Positions 19,901-28,900 of a DNA stretch of 64,000 bases are shown here, piece by piece (position 1 is the first letter of the stretch; each line of letters opens with the position of its first letter). Made by a program: the position numbers and the translations under genes. This stretch comes from Elusimicrobia bacterium RIFOXYA2_FULL_47_53 (GTDB lineage Bacteria > Elusimicrobiota > Endomicrobiia > Endomicrobiales > XYA2-FULL-47-53): the NCBI GenBank assembly GCA_001800315.1, contig MGVE01000014.1:1-64000 (forward strand). Direction: 5' to 3'. The notes below the pieces were generated by a model. The model had not been told where the DNA came from. It did not search any database and was given only the letters and a program-made list of their open reading frames with translations.

Positions 19901-21875
19901 AGATGAAGCCGCGAAAAACAAAATTAGGGCGCTTATGTATCGCGCAGAGGAAATCATGGAGTTTGGGGGATTTTCTGAAAATGCTCAGAGGAATATCCAG
20001 AGGGAACAAAGAATTAACGCGGCTCTATCCTACCAGCAGCGCAAAGTCATTTCTTCTATAATAAACAGCGGCGGGGAGTATGTGGAAAGATTAAGCCCCG
20101 AGAACATGACGCTTGAAAATATCGCGCAAAGCCTTGAGTTCGCCTCCGGAGTGTATCTTAACATAACGCGGATGGATGAAGGGCAGGCCGAAGAATTTTT
20201 GGCGCAGGTTAAGGACATGATACAAAAGGCCATTTCTGAGGGCAGAATAAAAAAGAACAAAGTTGTCGTGATGGTTGAAGGTTCCGAAAAAACGCTTGAA
20301 ATCGTAAAAAAATACCGCCACCACGGTTTTGAGCCTTACCTGGATGTTAAGAATATGATTTACGCATCCAAAGTTAAAGAGCTCAGCGAAGAACAACTGC
20401 AAATGATATTCAAAACACTCAGAGATTCCGGAGTGAGCCCAATTGTAGACAAAAACATATACGGCGAAAATACACTTAAGGTCGCCAAAGAAATGCTCAG
20501 AAGCAAGCTTGAGAATGCCGCGATTAAATTAGGCGGAGACATCAGCTATGCCGACACGGAAAGCGGCGTTGGGCTCGCCAGGATTTTGGATTTGCTGCGC
20601 GACTGGGCGCCCTTAAGCAGGGTTATGACTGTGGAAGGGTTGTATGCCGAAGGAAAAAACACCGGCAGGGGCATTGAGCTTAGCGAGGCCGCTTTCAACA
20701 GAATGTTTAAATCCGTCAGCGTTAGTGTCGGCGGCAGGGAGTACAGCGGCCAGTTCCTTAAGGTGGCGGCCGATATAATAAAACAGGCTTTAAGTCTTGA
20801 CGGAAATACTGATACGGGCGATTACGCCGAAAAAGTCCGGGAAGCGGTAAAAAAAGCCGGGCTTGAAAGCTCTCTGAGCGGCAGGTTAGAAGGGTTGTTT
20901 GCCGAAATCACCGAGACGAAAGATCTCAACGCGCGGAAGGCGCTGCTGGCGAAAGTCGGAGGAATCCTTTCCGGCATTGCGGTTTCCGGTTTTATGAAAA
21001 GAAGCGCGCTGTCTATTCCTCCCGAAAAAGCCTCGGAGGCGGCGGCTCTGGAAAACTATTTTGAAGAACTCAGCCGCAATCTTACTTTTGAGGACGGCAG
21101 GCTCACGATTGATCCCGAACTCGGCATTGATAAAACGCTTGAAATATTTCCTGCCATTATTTATTTGTTCGCTCCGGGCGAGCGGGAAGCTCTCGCTCTT
21201 GATATTTTGGAAGCTGTTAAGGGGGACAGTCTGGCGCAGTTTAAGCTTATTGAAGCCGTAAAGGCCTGCGGCGACCGGAATTTGTTGAAACTGCTGAACA
21301 ATGAGTTTTTGAGCCTCACGAGGGCTTTTAACGAAACCAACGAAAGCGATATTTATAGGTTTATGTACTATGTAAATTCCATGGCCATAATCTATCCGGA
21401 AAGGGATTTGACAAATTTGTATGACAAGCTTTCCGCGAAGATAGCCTCTTCCGAAAATAGAGCGGAGTTAGCGTCAATATTGTTATCCATTAATCTTGGA
21501 AAAGAGGTAAGCGGAGATTTTCTCCGGGACGCTTTCAAGGCAGGCGGCTATAACTCGCTTTACGCCCTGGTGGGCAGCGGGTACAGTCAGAAAAATTTCG
21601 CGGCCTACCGCGCCCTGAGAAGCCATGACCCGGCTTTTACCGCGAGCCAGCTGGAAAATGAAATAAGCGTGAATCAGAATAATCTGCTGGTATATAATGC
21701 CGCCGCTCCTGCCCTTCTGACAAAAGAGGCGAGGGAACAAAAAGAGATAGCTGTCGCGGTTCCCCTGATTATTGAGTCTATTGTCATGGACGAACTGAAG
21801 AAACAAAAATCTGTCAATAAGGCCATAAATACCGGCTCCATGCAGGCTTTCCGTTCCATTCTCACCGCCGGATAA
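7968..21875 (+). CDS. Giant multidomain protein: DUF294-type nucleotidyltransferases plus kinase modules
   Basis: 4635 aa in one intact frame. Start ATG 7968, with GAGG six bases upstream; a TTG at 7953 lacks this. Domains in order, residues approximate: signal or TM helix 8-30; an unknown domain 65-490 opening with FIQDLHCHPEVQKNI and closing with VVTGGFHSDIV, vaguely TraB/Tiki-like; module A 704-961; hydrophobic pair 1083-1160; nucleotidyltransferase B1 1175-1435; TM hairpin 1448-1516; A2 1563-1818; B2 1838-2108; TM hairpin 2115-2191; kinase N-lobe-like C1 2200-2346; B3 2358-2611; TM hairpin 2641-2703; N-lobe-like C2 2711-2877; kinase C3 2905-3201; kinase C4 3211-3521; unknown C-terminus to 4635. 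All B modules keep the GS and DxD residues and a DUF294_C-like helical tail. C4 has HCDVKPDN and DLG; C3 has KPEK and GLG. Giant proteins of this style are known from Omnitrophota; the function is unknown. Confidence 0.88.
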   Translation: MSKIRLFKSITWLVLASFIYSFVVHEPLFAIASLAREQAKTESLRNKLDGFVLPYKYGRFMGGEYSEGDKLVIFIQDLHCHPEVQKNIYEIIRLFDSRFGINRVLVEGAPSGRVDTGILSSIPGEKLRTNTLSTLLDKGLISGAEYYSVVENKDKLYGLEQWDMYRQNLSRIQKLFAKKEENAAISEDVEFRVNELKARHLSGSLKKLDLILRAPEKKDKESGRRYLSLERLGKKAGEDITDYPSLAQYVRMLKLNKEIKFKKLPAELAEYINELKKALPFGIYRTLIGKLGEGGNQEEYSLALYEIAKEYTPQYAARYPNVASFLEYVRLNFAINPINLVNEEKAFGERILARGAESPIDKDILFLSKMSRIVKNYAGLSVTAEEYGYFRQNAQSYQLLLQKYFPYEEIKGITVLINDKDLLEFYETNITRNDVFVGNIARSGLPSGAGIPAEGAEARPSGYRAVLENIGRFKEVNIVVTGGFHSDIVKSLNSKNISYLAITPNVTRDFNEDLYRKVLTFSITPGDIAASAFAPALIGALVGVGTAVEDAERIVESELLPAIIAAANSSRELSKDEVFAVLKEWVRRIEDKNENFKGLFEVDTVKETIRTGRDLWKIDGESGKYELMLLQRGHSKNAAAPKDQEQSFNNSLTKGVARKDGALTAGTVPGSNIINSPGMQRLSVLKEPDEKTKSMEIRDENIVLPVGLEVEILPKGLKPSVLQILEEGILNRELRVIEEYSDELGMFLEARTDPSWSSATQLELVNILLDNGIAPENVDSVQVNIGMKGSQFPSDEQLSEMQKLMLALTIAFVNEHRIINKKTEKTAATVVDDKTQSIIRRINGKQLDEKFDMRIEYGFADIENIDKIVPAIQYLHFLIVNSENDPRLKEIFSGKFKALGKYIEDTLINPLLHYDIEFSLDNARTWVSIIDWRKTHAAETDKIRGMLENMIKEVEAIIESRNSAAALSEEEIEARMDNAQRRSVLTAKGIYGKFDGEAKFFGLGDENGRGWWKSGQKLSFKKNLARYFLLFRARIINAPVYEVPAFAKIIVQMARGGTYSWKAVGNLPAFVEFMQSHEYQTPALERAAKTVLYATIAAFAAGFVLAFTPLAPTFPAIGMPLLASKTLSGLYISVFAGLGLNIISHMAYNAVFGFMAPLVSLHGEDAEEAIRNIGMHSASIKMKLDGAVKMAKAALLEEGLKEENSKYLVLYFGSGARGEAGRLSDADVVVLGDANSSQKFAEKLGVKISKYLNANGVPSDYMQFAKTIQDLENGISKDLAWLYQTIVMDGVVISGDEKTMRAFEALKQKYFAGDNYLQSMETRLHFTAGEFRYADNNSKAAKLLRMAQAVTGFLRLKYGVLEKSSAFDVIDKMKNMGIFSNPESERLREIYANLLVVSKKTSLDGAGLAELNQYYFYLKNMLEKPGIGVFIDEAKSLEEGRGWKRVKGGIKIVSIAAGLLVLFGFAEFADAAVSAQAASNFSEAAGHISQGLTKLFSANSLPWLIAAGAAAAAYIQSITGIGQGSDGRPNGRRDILSTGMEQYIRHFGQPPAQLIKSEKRRMILPPAALEVEVVLDGLMPRAIKFLDEIRAKKDFNTALGDYREIVLDPSWSSDAQLALLNKIFMNGISAQDIDSVQVNLGVPEMAPGLSGQLKQMHNLMLATTLSYASDRRIMNKKVEKVVRVKGDNKTQNIRTVINGVPEYHKFKFRIEYGFADIYNIEKILPALQYLHFLITNFAGSAALEKLYSENFEPFNTFVENELLGSIKAGDKEFDITDAKTWQSLVTWRKNHPAETAKIRETLESMVSEVEAVLDGRTDSDAVTDKEIAERMDAASQDSAFIMDKLKGLVKLAEEKVFADYGLLPENNPYYLGLYGSAAKREAFLNDNGLKENSERAYASDADIFVIAKNDEAYEYAGLLADNLARILKANNFKASEEMVPCYAFEDFKSELKNEDHWLLVTMLSDGIRISGDAELSGSMQALKERIKAEPFAVKTMLNQFNFERTRAPQFSGAVKASKVSRMVQSMMLALRLKHGIVNTNNTYDAIAKLSKRGIFNDAEAGMLRRIHGALLVMKNRPSLSLEAKDEVEDFYAIISELSQKPEIGLYAESGSFKLRKWVTFTSVAAGLLSVFGLTDAAQAAMAAADPAALTVSGQIISSLGYALSSNILPWLAAAGAVVAGIFAAADRHILSINVEGIIGMPAMRSKFQELVFANLAKKYKSADDLKKLFADRKLLTKAYAEEVQKFDGAAADKTGATRIAEKLLSPVFQGARKVNELAEGYEYIDARDMLKISASVETNASVIDEAGKAAEASIDGAGSSEGLLSAGYDEYGNFWFKVKAAEPLLQPGAITEEEINKRMEVARLRSRTLKDKLNNSFRTAENMIFKQFGSLPVNPTFLILSFGSVAREEAGRKSDLDLIVIGDDFAHKLSDKITSIFDSIGIKVSVANIDVERELKYGDLPWLAVSILLDAAVVAGDDKSLEKFRRMKESLFDEPMSAETMKIRFGSDDWNFRNLDGGPDAKKLTRVVNTMIHYLRLKHSIADIINTYDVIAELESRGVMSSEEGAKLREVYGALLIMKTADYKTDEYRAKLKQYYNYIYEDLARKPEIGLRPVKDEKQEPAGDLKDEISRSEAAVRSWAGLKPLSIAAAALLTVFGFTELAQAASSIPEAAAGGVGNILSANILPWLMASAATAAAILHRIFNADYGLSPVAMMATPVKRIIFQEVVFNALVENVSDIDELQVLLEDRESLISAFANIIMSLNGRKIIRSEALVMAEELVKPVYLGPESEAFTAGGTRQYYDSTGALKLSIASENNTPLITEACLYAKLSQEKSKGIPRIQSVGYSNGKFWFRANDTEESGQVIEGSAPLTYEEKKWSENVNGAYSFAGADVRTMLNLYLIKKNKESRMELQEVLFYQLLNQLRSENNELKPVDFSRDNILSGYTALLEKTGVVTKDEADKLARQMLVPERVGSEYAGGSFGEVFVDQSGKRTTKISLDDGKNKVNINEVINLIKLSEQSVKGFPFVRAAGFDFNGRFWFRYSGVRRSSILDENSTWAALSDKAKIKTLISLVAILRNMHDSGVTHCDLKPEKIVIGDRGELMLIGLGLSKAKGGNVGVRDLKYAPGDETASERFDLYSVGKLLKTLLGERIRLKDKSAQSRIESLIDSLTVKVVEGRIPSNMRGLIKELYGINALMNRNAKIKGLIRENSKESRMRLQELLFKQVSKDLIHEKSSEEDNVLRERLSRMFLDESDLVRRYASILSESGALSEDAAEELAQSLMEPVFIGMHSKSGKFGTVTIDPEGERSTKISLEIEKNMAISWDLSILLLLDQMKVAGIPIPTAAGVSRDGKFWFRMKNIPRASSLERNTLWADLTDAQKLEAMIKAAAILRDMHNKAGYIHCDVKPDNMVFSIINGELAVNIIDLGLTQKKGSYVSQRDTFHTPQDDNATLLFDIYSLGRTIYSLLGYRDLLKDKRLQPRLDSLIENMTRTQPSDRRPVAMEGVISELREIKKALEANAAERISASRQNGRTVTVAGTAIEVINAGAGYMALIKQVLESNGNDISAHKSSLGMDAREALRQLFASVGVKEKILSENDGFVVRISRDSDGAELISVSDGKITASDALRAYEKKPVDISSVASEALSAAAGGFKKSAAKLALDSAASESREDITADKAAVLASTDVTELEKVVAARTGINARPLGVTIYDKDFGGDRLENENASNTIPLSLNIDGRQVAALVDLYYRVIETEKGRGLVLFADLAQDPARYGGQDTKPLGAINKNILLAGVVRELVSEKNHARGIFERKFNELGFGGEVWSVESNALVMKEIAPVMADLERRRDRNIVYRPWEAAGDKIGDYIEGLKLEYKRNLDAFVELEKVKKEGRPAGEQTKVSAVFDTVKLPFAARMADKTAQDGVRMRIVAASLLDGKNVDPLSLDFDSLINGFLKDIKDAALKDLLTRVKNEIAEAESLPVKDEAAKNKIRALMYRAEEIMEFGGFSENAQRNIQREQRINAALSYQQRKVISSIINSGGEYVERLSPENMTLENIAQSLEFASGVYLNITRMDEGQAEEFLAQVKDMIQKAISEGRIKKNKVVVMVEGSEKTLEIVKKYRHHGFEPYLDVKNMIYASKVKELSEEQLQMIFKTLRDSGVSPIVDKNIYGENTLKVAKEMLRSKLENAAIKLGGDISYADTESGVGLARILDLLRDWAPLSRVMTVEGLYAEGKNTGRGIELSEAAFNRMFKSVSVSVGGREYSGQFLKVAADIIKQALSLDGNTDTGDYAEKVREAVKKAGLESSLSGRLEGLFAEITETKDLNARKALLAKVGGILSGIAVSGFMKRSALSIPPEKASEAAALENYFEELSRNLTFEDGRLTIDPELGIDKTLEIFPAIIYLFAPGEREALALDILEAVKGDSLAQFKLIEAVKACGDRNLLKLLNNEFLSLTRAFNETNESDIYRFMYYVNSMAIIYPERDLTNLYDKLSAKIASSENRAELASILLSINLGKEVSGDFLRDAFKAGGYNSLYALVGSGYSQKNFAAYRALRSHDPAFTASQLENEISVNQNNLLVYNAAAPALLTKEAREQKEIAVAVPLIIESIVMDELKKQKSVNKAINTGSMQAFRSILTAG

Positions 21876-22725
21876 GACCCTCTCCGCGTTGTCCCGCCCT
21901 TCCCAGAAGGTTCTATCAATCCACAATAAATGGTTTTGTAGTTGCAGAGCTTGCTCTGCGTTCTGTAAAACGCCGTCCTTGCCTGCCCGCAAAAGGTTCA
22001 GTGGCGGGCGAGGAGCGTAGCGACGCAACAGTCCGCCAACGACAAAGTGGCGGAAAGCAATCTCGTCGTCAAAATGGTTCCGTAGCTGCCGAGCTTGCTC
22101 AGCGTTCTGTTAAGCGTCGTCATCCTGAGCGTTAGCGAAGGATCTCGTTGTCAAAAAATCCGTCATTCCTGTGCAAACAGGAATCCAGAACAACGCCTCT
22201 TTGTTAATGACTTAAAGAAATGGATCCCAGACTACTGCCTCTGGGATGACGACAGAGAAAAAGCGCCGTCCTTGCGAGCGCAGCGCGGCAATCGCAGTGT
22301 TAAAGAAGCTGTCATTCCTGCAAAAGCAGGAATCCATAACAGTGGCATTTTGTAAATGACTCAAAGAAGTGGATCCCAGACTACTGCCTCTGGGATGACG
22401 ACAGAGAAAAAGGACGTCTTTGCGAGGAACGAAGCAATCTCGCAGTTTGAGTGGTGTTGTAGTCGCAGAGCTTGCTCTGCGTTCTGTAAGGCGCCGTCAT
22501 CCTGGATCTCGCCGTAAAAAGTCCGTCATTCCGGAAATGTTCTGTCCGGAATCCAGAACAGTGGCATTTTGTAAATGACTCAAAGAAGTGGATCCCAGAC
22601 TACTGACTCTGGGATGACACCATAGAACGCTGTCATTGCGATCTCCCGAAGGGAGAGAAGGGTCTCTTTGTGCCGTCGCCGTCATTGCGATCTCCCGAAG
22701 GGAGAGAAGCAATCTCGTCATTTGA
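21876..22725. repeat. Repeat-filled gap between the two giant genes
   Basis: No gene. It holds several short mobile-looking elements. 'GTCATTCC...GGAATCC' palindromes occur at about 22161-22195, 22311-22345 and 22523-22560, the last two followed by GTGGCATTTTGTAAATGACTC and GGATCCCAGACTACTG. 'GCGATCTCCCGAAGGGAGAGAAG' hairpins are at about 22637-22660 and 22686-22710. 'GCAGAGCTTGCTCTGCGTTCTG' elements are at about 21943-21965 and 22458-22485, with 'CATCCTGAGCGTTAGCGAAGGATC' nearby. Open frames here (such as 22095-22355) are encoded by the repeats. Confidence 0.9.
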
Positions 22726-22732
22726 CTTTGTA

Positions 22733-22808
22733 TTGACATATTGTTTTGTGATTAATATTTTTGTTAATTCAAAAAATCATTGAATTTTATTAATAAATGA
22801 TTTACAAT
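22733..22808 (+). promoter_or_regulatory. Candidate promoters of the FG-GAP giant gene
   Basis: Two sigma-70-like arrangements lie in the AT-rich stretch before the gene. The nearer is TTGAAT (22780-22785), 17 bases, TACAAT (22803-22808). The other is TTGACA (22733-22738), 17 bases, TATTTT (22756-22761). The first has the better -10, the second the perfect -35. Transcription would begin near 22815 or 22768. Confidence 0.55.
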
Positions 22809-22847
22809 ATGTGCCGTGGGGCAATAACCTTTCCTAACTGCCAAACA

Positions 22848-22945
22848 GTCAATATTGGGGGAGCGGAGTGGCCAAGTTGACACAGTTCAACCGCGTATTT
22901 TCAACTGTCAAAAGGCTTTTGTCTAACGCCTTCTTTTTCTTTTTC
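22848..22945 (+). promoter_or_regulatory. Leader with alternative hairpins and terminator-like stem
   Basis: GTCAA at 22848-22852 can pair with TTGAC at 22877-22881, and that same TTGACACAGTT can pair instead with AACTGTCAA at 22903-22911. Then comes AAGGC (22912-22916) / GCCTT (22928-22932), followed by a T-rich run to 22944. This is the layout of an attenuator, although the terminator-like stem lies about 15 codons inside the gene. No known riboswitch class was recognised. Confidence 0.3.
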
Positions 22946-25900
22946 CGCGAAACATCCCCAAACAGTCATTTCCCCCACAACACGGGTTCGTCAATTAATT
23001 CGTATTTCCCTCTAAAATCTCTGCTTTCCTTAGCTATTCTTCTGTCTCTTTCAATCTTCCGGACAATGCCGATATCTGCCGCCGATACCGTGACTCCTCC
23101 GGGCGACATAACTTCCCTTGCCGCTGCAAAATCAGGACAGATATCGCTGACATGGGCTGCTCCCGGCGCAGACGGTTACGATACCGCTGATAAAGCCAGT
23201 TACTACCAGATACAGTATTCCTCGTTCACGCCGTTTGTCTGGGGCGATTCGCGAAACACCGTTTGGGCAGTAAACCGATCCGTGACGGGTTTTGCCGGCG
23301 CGCCGGAAACCGAGATGATAACAAGCCTTCGCCCCGAAACAAGCTACTATTTTGCAATACGAGCATTTGATTCTACAGGGAATTTTGGAAGCTCCAACTT
23401 ATCTACCGCTACCGCATCGGCATTCTATTCGCTTTGGACAGCTACCGAGACCGGTACAGTTCGCTGTATTTCAGTTGGAGATTACGATAATGACGGTTTG
23501 GCCGATGTAGCGAGCGGGAATGCAGGAGCAGACCGAATTTACAAAAATATGGGTAACGGTGCTTTTGTGGTAGTATGGAACAGCGCCGAAAGCGAAACAT
23601 CCGGAAGCGTTTTCTGGGGAGACTACGATAACGACGGCGACCTGGACCTTGCCTGTGGTAATATAATTAACCAGGTAAACCGTGTTTACCGAAATAATGG
23701 CGGCGGAGCGTTTGCCTTGATCTGGACCAGCAGTGAGTCCGAAGACACGCGTAGTCTGGCCTGGGGTGATTATGACAACGACGGACTGCTTGATCTTGCG
23801 GCAGGCAACTATGCCCAGGTAAACCGTATTTATAGAAATAATGGCAATAATACTTTTGTTTCTGTGTGGACAAGCGCTGAAACAGAAAATACACGCAGTC
23901 TCATATGGGGAGATTACGACAACGACGGCGATTTGGATCTTGCCTGCGCGAACGATTTACAGACCAATCGCGTATACCGCAACAATGGTGACGGCTCATT
24001 CTCCCCAATTTGGAATAGTCCGGATGCCGAGGAAACCTACACCATGTTCTGGGGAGATTACGACAACGACGGCGATTTGGATCTCTCCTGCGCGAATGAC
24101 GGACAGACGAATCGCGTATACCGCAACAATGGCGACAACACCTTTACCTCTATATGGAACAGCCCCGAGACGGAAAATTCAGGCAACTTTACCTGGGGCG
24201 ACTACGACAACGACGGCGATCTGGATCTTGCCTGCGGCAACGCCTATCACGCCAGGCGTGTTTATAGAAATAATGGTGACGCAACATTTAGCTCTATTTG
24301 GAGCAGTCCCGAAATAGAATCCTCAGGAAGCCTGTTCTGGATTGATGCTGACAACGACGGTGACCTGGATATCATCAATGGTAGTAATGACAGCAACGAT
24401 AAACGCCTGCGCCTTTATCGCAACATGTACGCCGAGTATAATACAGTAAATTCCACGCCCGTGGCTCCCGCAAACCTTACTGAAGTTTATAGTTCCGCAA
24501 ACCATACCGTTGAACTGCGCTGGGATGCCGGAAGCGACGCCGAAACGGCCGTGGCTGACGGCCTTTATTACGAAGTCCGTGTAGGTTCGGACATAGCCGT
24601 GCCAAACGGTATAGTCAGCGGCGAGTACGGTTCGCCGCTTATGGGGAACCATATAAGGCCCAAGACCGGAGCCTCCCAGCTTGGGTATAGTTTAAACACA
24701 GCCCGTTTACGCGACGGCGTCACCTATTACTGGAGCGTAAGAACAATAGATACCGGCTTGCGCAAGAGCAGTTGGACAACAACAGCTGATTTCTTTATCC
24801 AGGACGCACCGGGCGATATAACAACACTTACAGCGGTCAAGTCCGGGCAGATAAGTCTTTCCTGGACAGCGCCTGCCGCAAACGGATACAATGTAAACAC
24901 CGGCACGGCAAGCTACTACCAGCTGCAATATTCAACGGTATCGCCGTTTGCCTGGGGTGATTCAAGAAACACCGTGTGGGCAGTCAATCGCTCGGTGACG
25001 GGCTTGTGTGGCAAACCGGAAACCGAGATGATAACGGGATTAAAACCCGAGACAAGCTATTATTTTGCTATTCGCACCTTTGACGCTAACGGCAATTACG
25101 GAATTTCAAACATATCCACGGCAACGGCCGGAGCCTTTTATTCGGCGTGGATAAGTACCGAAACAGAGAATACTTCAAATATTGCCTGGGGTGACTACGA
25201 TAACGACGGTGACTTGGATATGGTCTGTGCTAATGTAAATCAGTATGACCGCGTTTATCAAAACAACGGCAACGGAACATTTACCTCGGTTTGGAACACA
25301 CCGGATATGTTGGCCACCTTTGGCTGTTCATGGGGGGATTATAATAATGACGGATACCTTGATTTAGCTTTAGGCCATTATTCCGGAAGTCAACCGCTGA
25401 AAGTTTATAAAAATAACGGCAATTCCACCTTTACCAATATCTGGAGCGGTTCTAATGAAAGTATTCGTGAGACCGCCTGGGGAGACTACGATAATGACGG
25501 TGACCTTGACATTGCCTGTGCGAGATATAATCTTTCAAATAGGGTTTACCGCAACAACGGTGACGGCACATTTTCTGCTGTCTGGGACAGCGCGGATGTT
25601 TCTAATCACGAATCTTTATTCTGGGGCGACTACGACAATGACGGCGATCTTGACCTGGCGAGTGCCAGCACAAGTGAGATACCGAGGGTTTATAGAAATG
25701 ACGGCGATAACATATTTTCTCCGGTTTGGTCAGGAACGGGCGGTTCATGGACTTTTTCATGGGGAGATTTTGATAATGACGGCGATCTTGACATTGCAAT
25801 TGGTCATAACAGCGCAAAGAGAGTTTACCGAAATGATGGTGGCTCAACATTTAATCAGGTTTGGATAAGCCCTGATACTGATTTTACAGGCTCTGCGGCC

Positions 25901-28900
25901 TGGGGCGACTACAATAATGACGGTTATCTTGACCTGCTTTATGCGAACAGTAGTAATTACGGCAAACGCGTTTATCGCGGCAATGGCGACGGGACATTTA
26001 GCTCAATGTGGGTTTCGCCTGAACTTGACAGCAATGTGTTTGCTGTTTGGGGCGACTACGACAATGACGGCGATCTTGATTTCGCTTGTGCGAATAACGG
26101 CGCAAACCGCCTCTATCGCAACATGTATGCCGAGTTCAGTACCATAAATTCCACGCCCGTGGCTCCTGCAAACCTTACTGAAGTTTATAGTTCCGCGAAC
26201 CATACAGTTGAATTGCGCTGGACAGCCGGAAGCGATGCCGAGACGGCTGTTGCCGATGGTCTGTATTATGAGGTTCGTGTAGGCTCGGACATTGCAGTGC
26301 CAAACGGTATAGTCAGCGGCGAATACGGTTCGCCGCTTATGGGGAACCACATAAGGCCCAAGACCGGAGCCTCCCAGTTAGGGTTTAGTTTAAACACAGC
26401 TCGCCTGCGTGACGGTGTCACCTATTATTGGAGCGTAAGAACAATTGATACCGGCTTACGCAAGAGCAGTTGGACAACAACAGCGGATTTCTTTATCCAG
26501 GACGCACCGGGTGATATAACATCGTTGACAGCGGCGAAGTCCGGGCAGATAAGGCTTTCCTGGATAGCGCCTGCCGCAAACGGATACAATGTAAACACCG
26601 GAACGGCAAGCTACTACCAGATACAGTATTCAACGGTATCGCCGTTTGCCTGGGGCGATTCGCGAAATACCGTATGGGCTGTCAACCGCTCGGTGACGGG
26701 CTTATGCGGCAAACCCGAAACCGAGATGATAACGGGGCTTAAACCCGAAACAAGCTACTATTTCGCCATAAGAACCTTTGACGCTAACGGAAATTACGGT
26801 ATTTCAAACATATCCACGGCAACGGCCGGCGCGTTTTATTCGGTATGGAGCAGCACTGAAACGGTAAACTCGCTAAGCGCAGCCTGGGGTGATTATGACA
26901 ATGACGGTGATCTGGATATAACCTCGGGGGATAGCGGATATGTAAGTCGTATATACAGAAATAACGGGAATGGCACATTTATCTCTATATGGAATACCCC
27001 ACAGTCAAAAATAACAGCCAGCATAGCTTGGGGTGACTATGACAATGATGGCGATTTGGATTTGTTACTTGGCAACTATAGTTCCGACGCCAACTATCTG
27101 TACAGAAACAATGGTGATGGTACATTCACATCTGTGTGGAACACTGCTGAAACAGAAGAAACGAGAAGCGTTGACTGGGGAGATTACGACAACGACGGTG
27201 ACCTTGATATAGCCTGCGGCAATAGCTATCAGACGAATCGCGTTTACCGAAACAATGGTAACGACACATTTACCTCAGTTTGGAATAGTGTTGAAACTGA
27301 TAACACTATGTGTATTGCCTGGGGAGATTACGACAACGACGGCGACTTGGACCTTGCCTGTGGGAATGGCTGGCAGCCCAATCGTGTTTACCGAAACAAT
27401 GGCGACAACACATTCAGTGCAATATGGAATAGCGCAGAGACTGAAGATACGAGTAGTATGACCTGGGGCGACTACGACAACGATGGCGACCTGGACCTTG
27501 CCTGCGGGAACGATGGACAGACGAATCGCGTGTACCGAAACAATGGTGACGGCACATTCAGCTCAATATGGAATAGTGCCGAGCTTGAAGACACGCGAAG
27601 TGTAGTTTGGGGAGATTACGACAACGACGGCTATCTTGATTTGGCTGCCGGAAATTCTGGAAATCAGATGGATCGCGTTTACAGAAATAACGGCAATGAA
27701 ACATTTACAGCTATTTGGGGTGGTTCCAAAACAGAACCCACAAATTGCATTGTCTATGGAGATTACGACAATGATGGTGACCTTGATTTAGCGTGTATTG
27801 CAAACGGTACCAACCGCGTTTATCGCAACATGTACGCCGAGTATAATACTGTAAATTCCACGCCCGTGGCTCCCGCAAACCTTACTGAAGTTTATAGTTC
27901 CGCGAACCATACCATAGAACTGCGCTGGGATGCCGGAAGCGACGCCGAGACGGCTGTTGCCGATGGTTTGTATTACGAAGTTCGTGTAGGTTCGGACATA
28001 GCCGTGCCAAACGGTATAGTCAGCGGCGAATACGGCTCGCCGCTTATGGGTAACCACATAAGGCCAAAGACCGGAGCCTCCCAGTTGGGGTATAGTCTGA
28101 ACACAGCCCGACTGCGCGACGGCGTCACCTATTACTGGAGTGTAAGAACAATAGATACCGGCTTACGCAAGAGCAGTTGGACAACAACAGCTGATTTCTT
28201 TATCCAGGATGCACCGGGCGATATAACAACACTTACAGCGGCGAAGTCCGGACAGATAAGGCTTTCCTGGACCGCGCCTGCCGCCAATGGCTACAATGTA
28301 AACACCGGAACGGCAAGCTACTATCAAATTCAGTATTCCACGGTATCGCCGTTTGCCTGGGGCGATTCGCGAAATACCGTTTGGGCGGTAAACAGATCGG
28401 TGACGGGCTTGTGCGGCAAGGCAGAGACCGAGATGATAACAGGGCTTAAACCCGAAACAAGCTATTATTTCGCCATAAGAACCTTTGACGCTAACGGCAA
28501 TTACGGCATTTCAAATATATCCACGGCCACGGCAGGAGCATTTTATTCGGCGTGGAACAGTGCTGAGCTTGAGCAGACATATTCAATGGCCTGGGGCGAT
28601 TATGACAACGACGGCGACCAGGATTTAGCCTGCGGGAATTCTGGTCAAACAAATCGTGTGTACAGAAACAACGGGGACTCAACTTTTACATCAATATGGA
28701 ACAGTGCCGAGCTTGAATCTACTACCAGTGTCGCCTGGGGTGACTACGACAACGATGGAGACCTTGACCTTGCCTGCGGAAATAATGGTCAGACAAACAG
28801 GGTTTACCGAAACAATGGTAATGACACATTCAGTTCAATTTGGAACAGCCCCGAGACCGAACAAACATATAGTATAGCGTGGGGCGACTACGACAACGAC

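Noticed and set aside
22095-22355. Open frames inside repeat clusters (also at 39012-39955, 55014-55436, 59268-59865 and 61785-62075)
   Set aside because: They translate the palindromic repeats (for example RNPEQ, PAKAGIHN) and recur wherever the repeats occur.
22815-22867. A c-di-GMP or cobalamin riboswitch before the FG-GAP gene
   Set aside because: The conserved core sequences of those classes are not present; only generic hairpins are seen.
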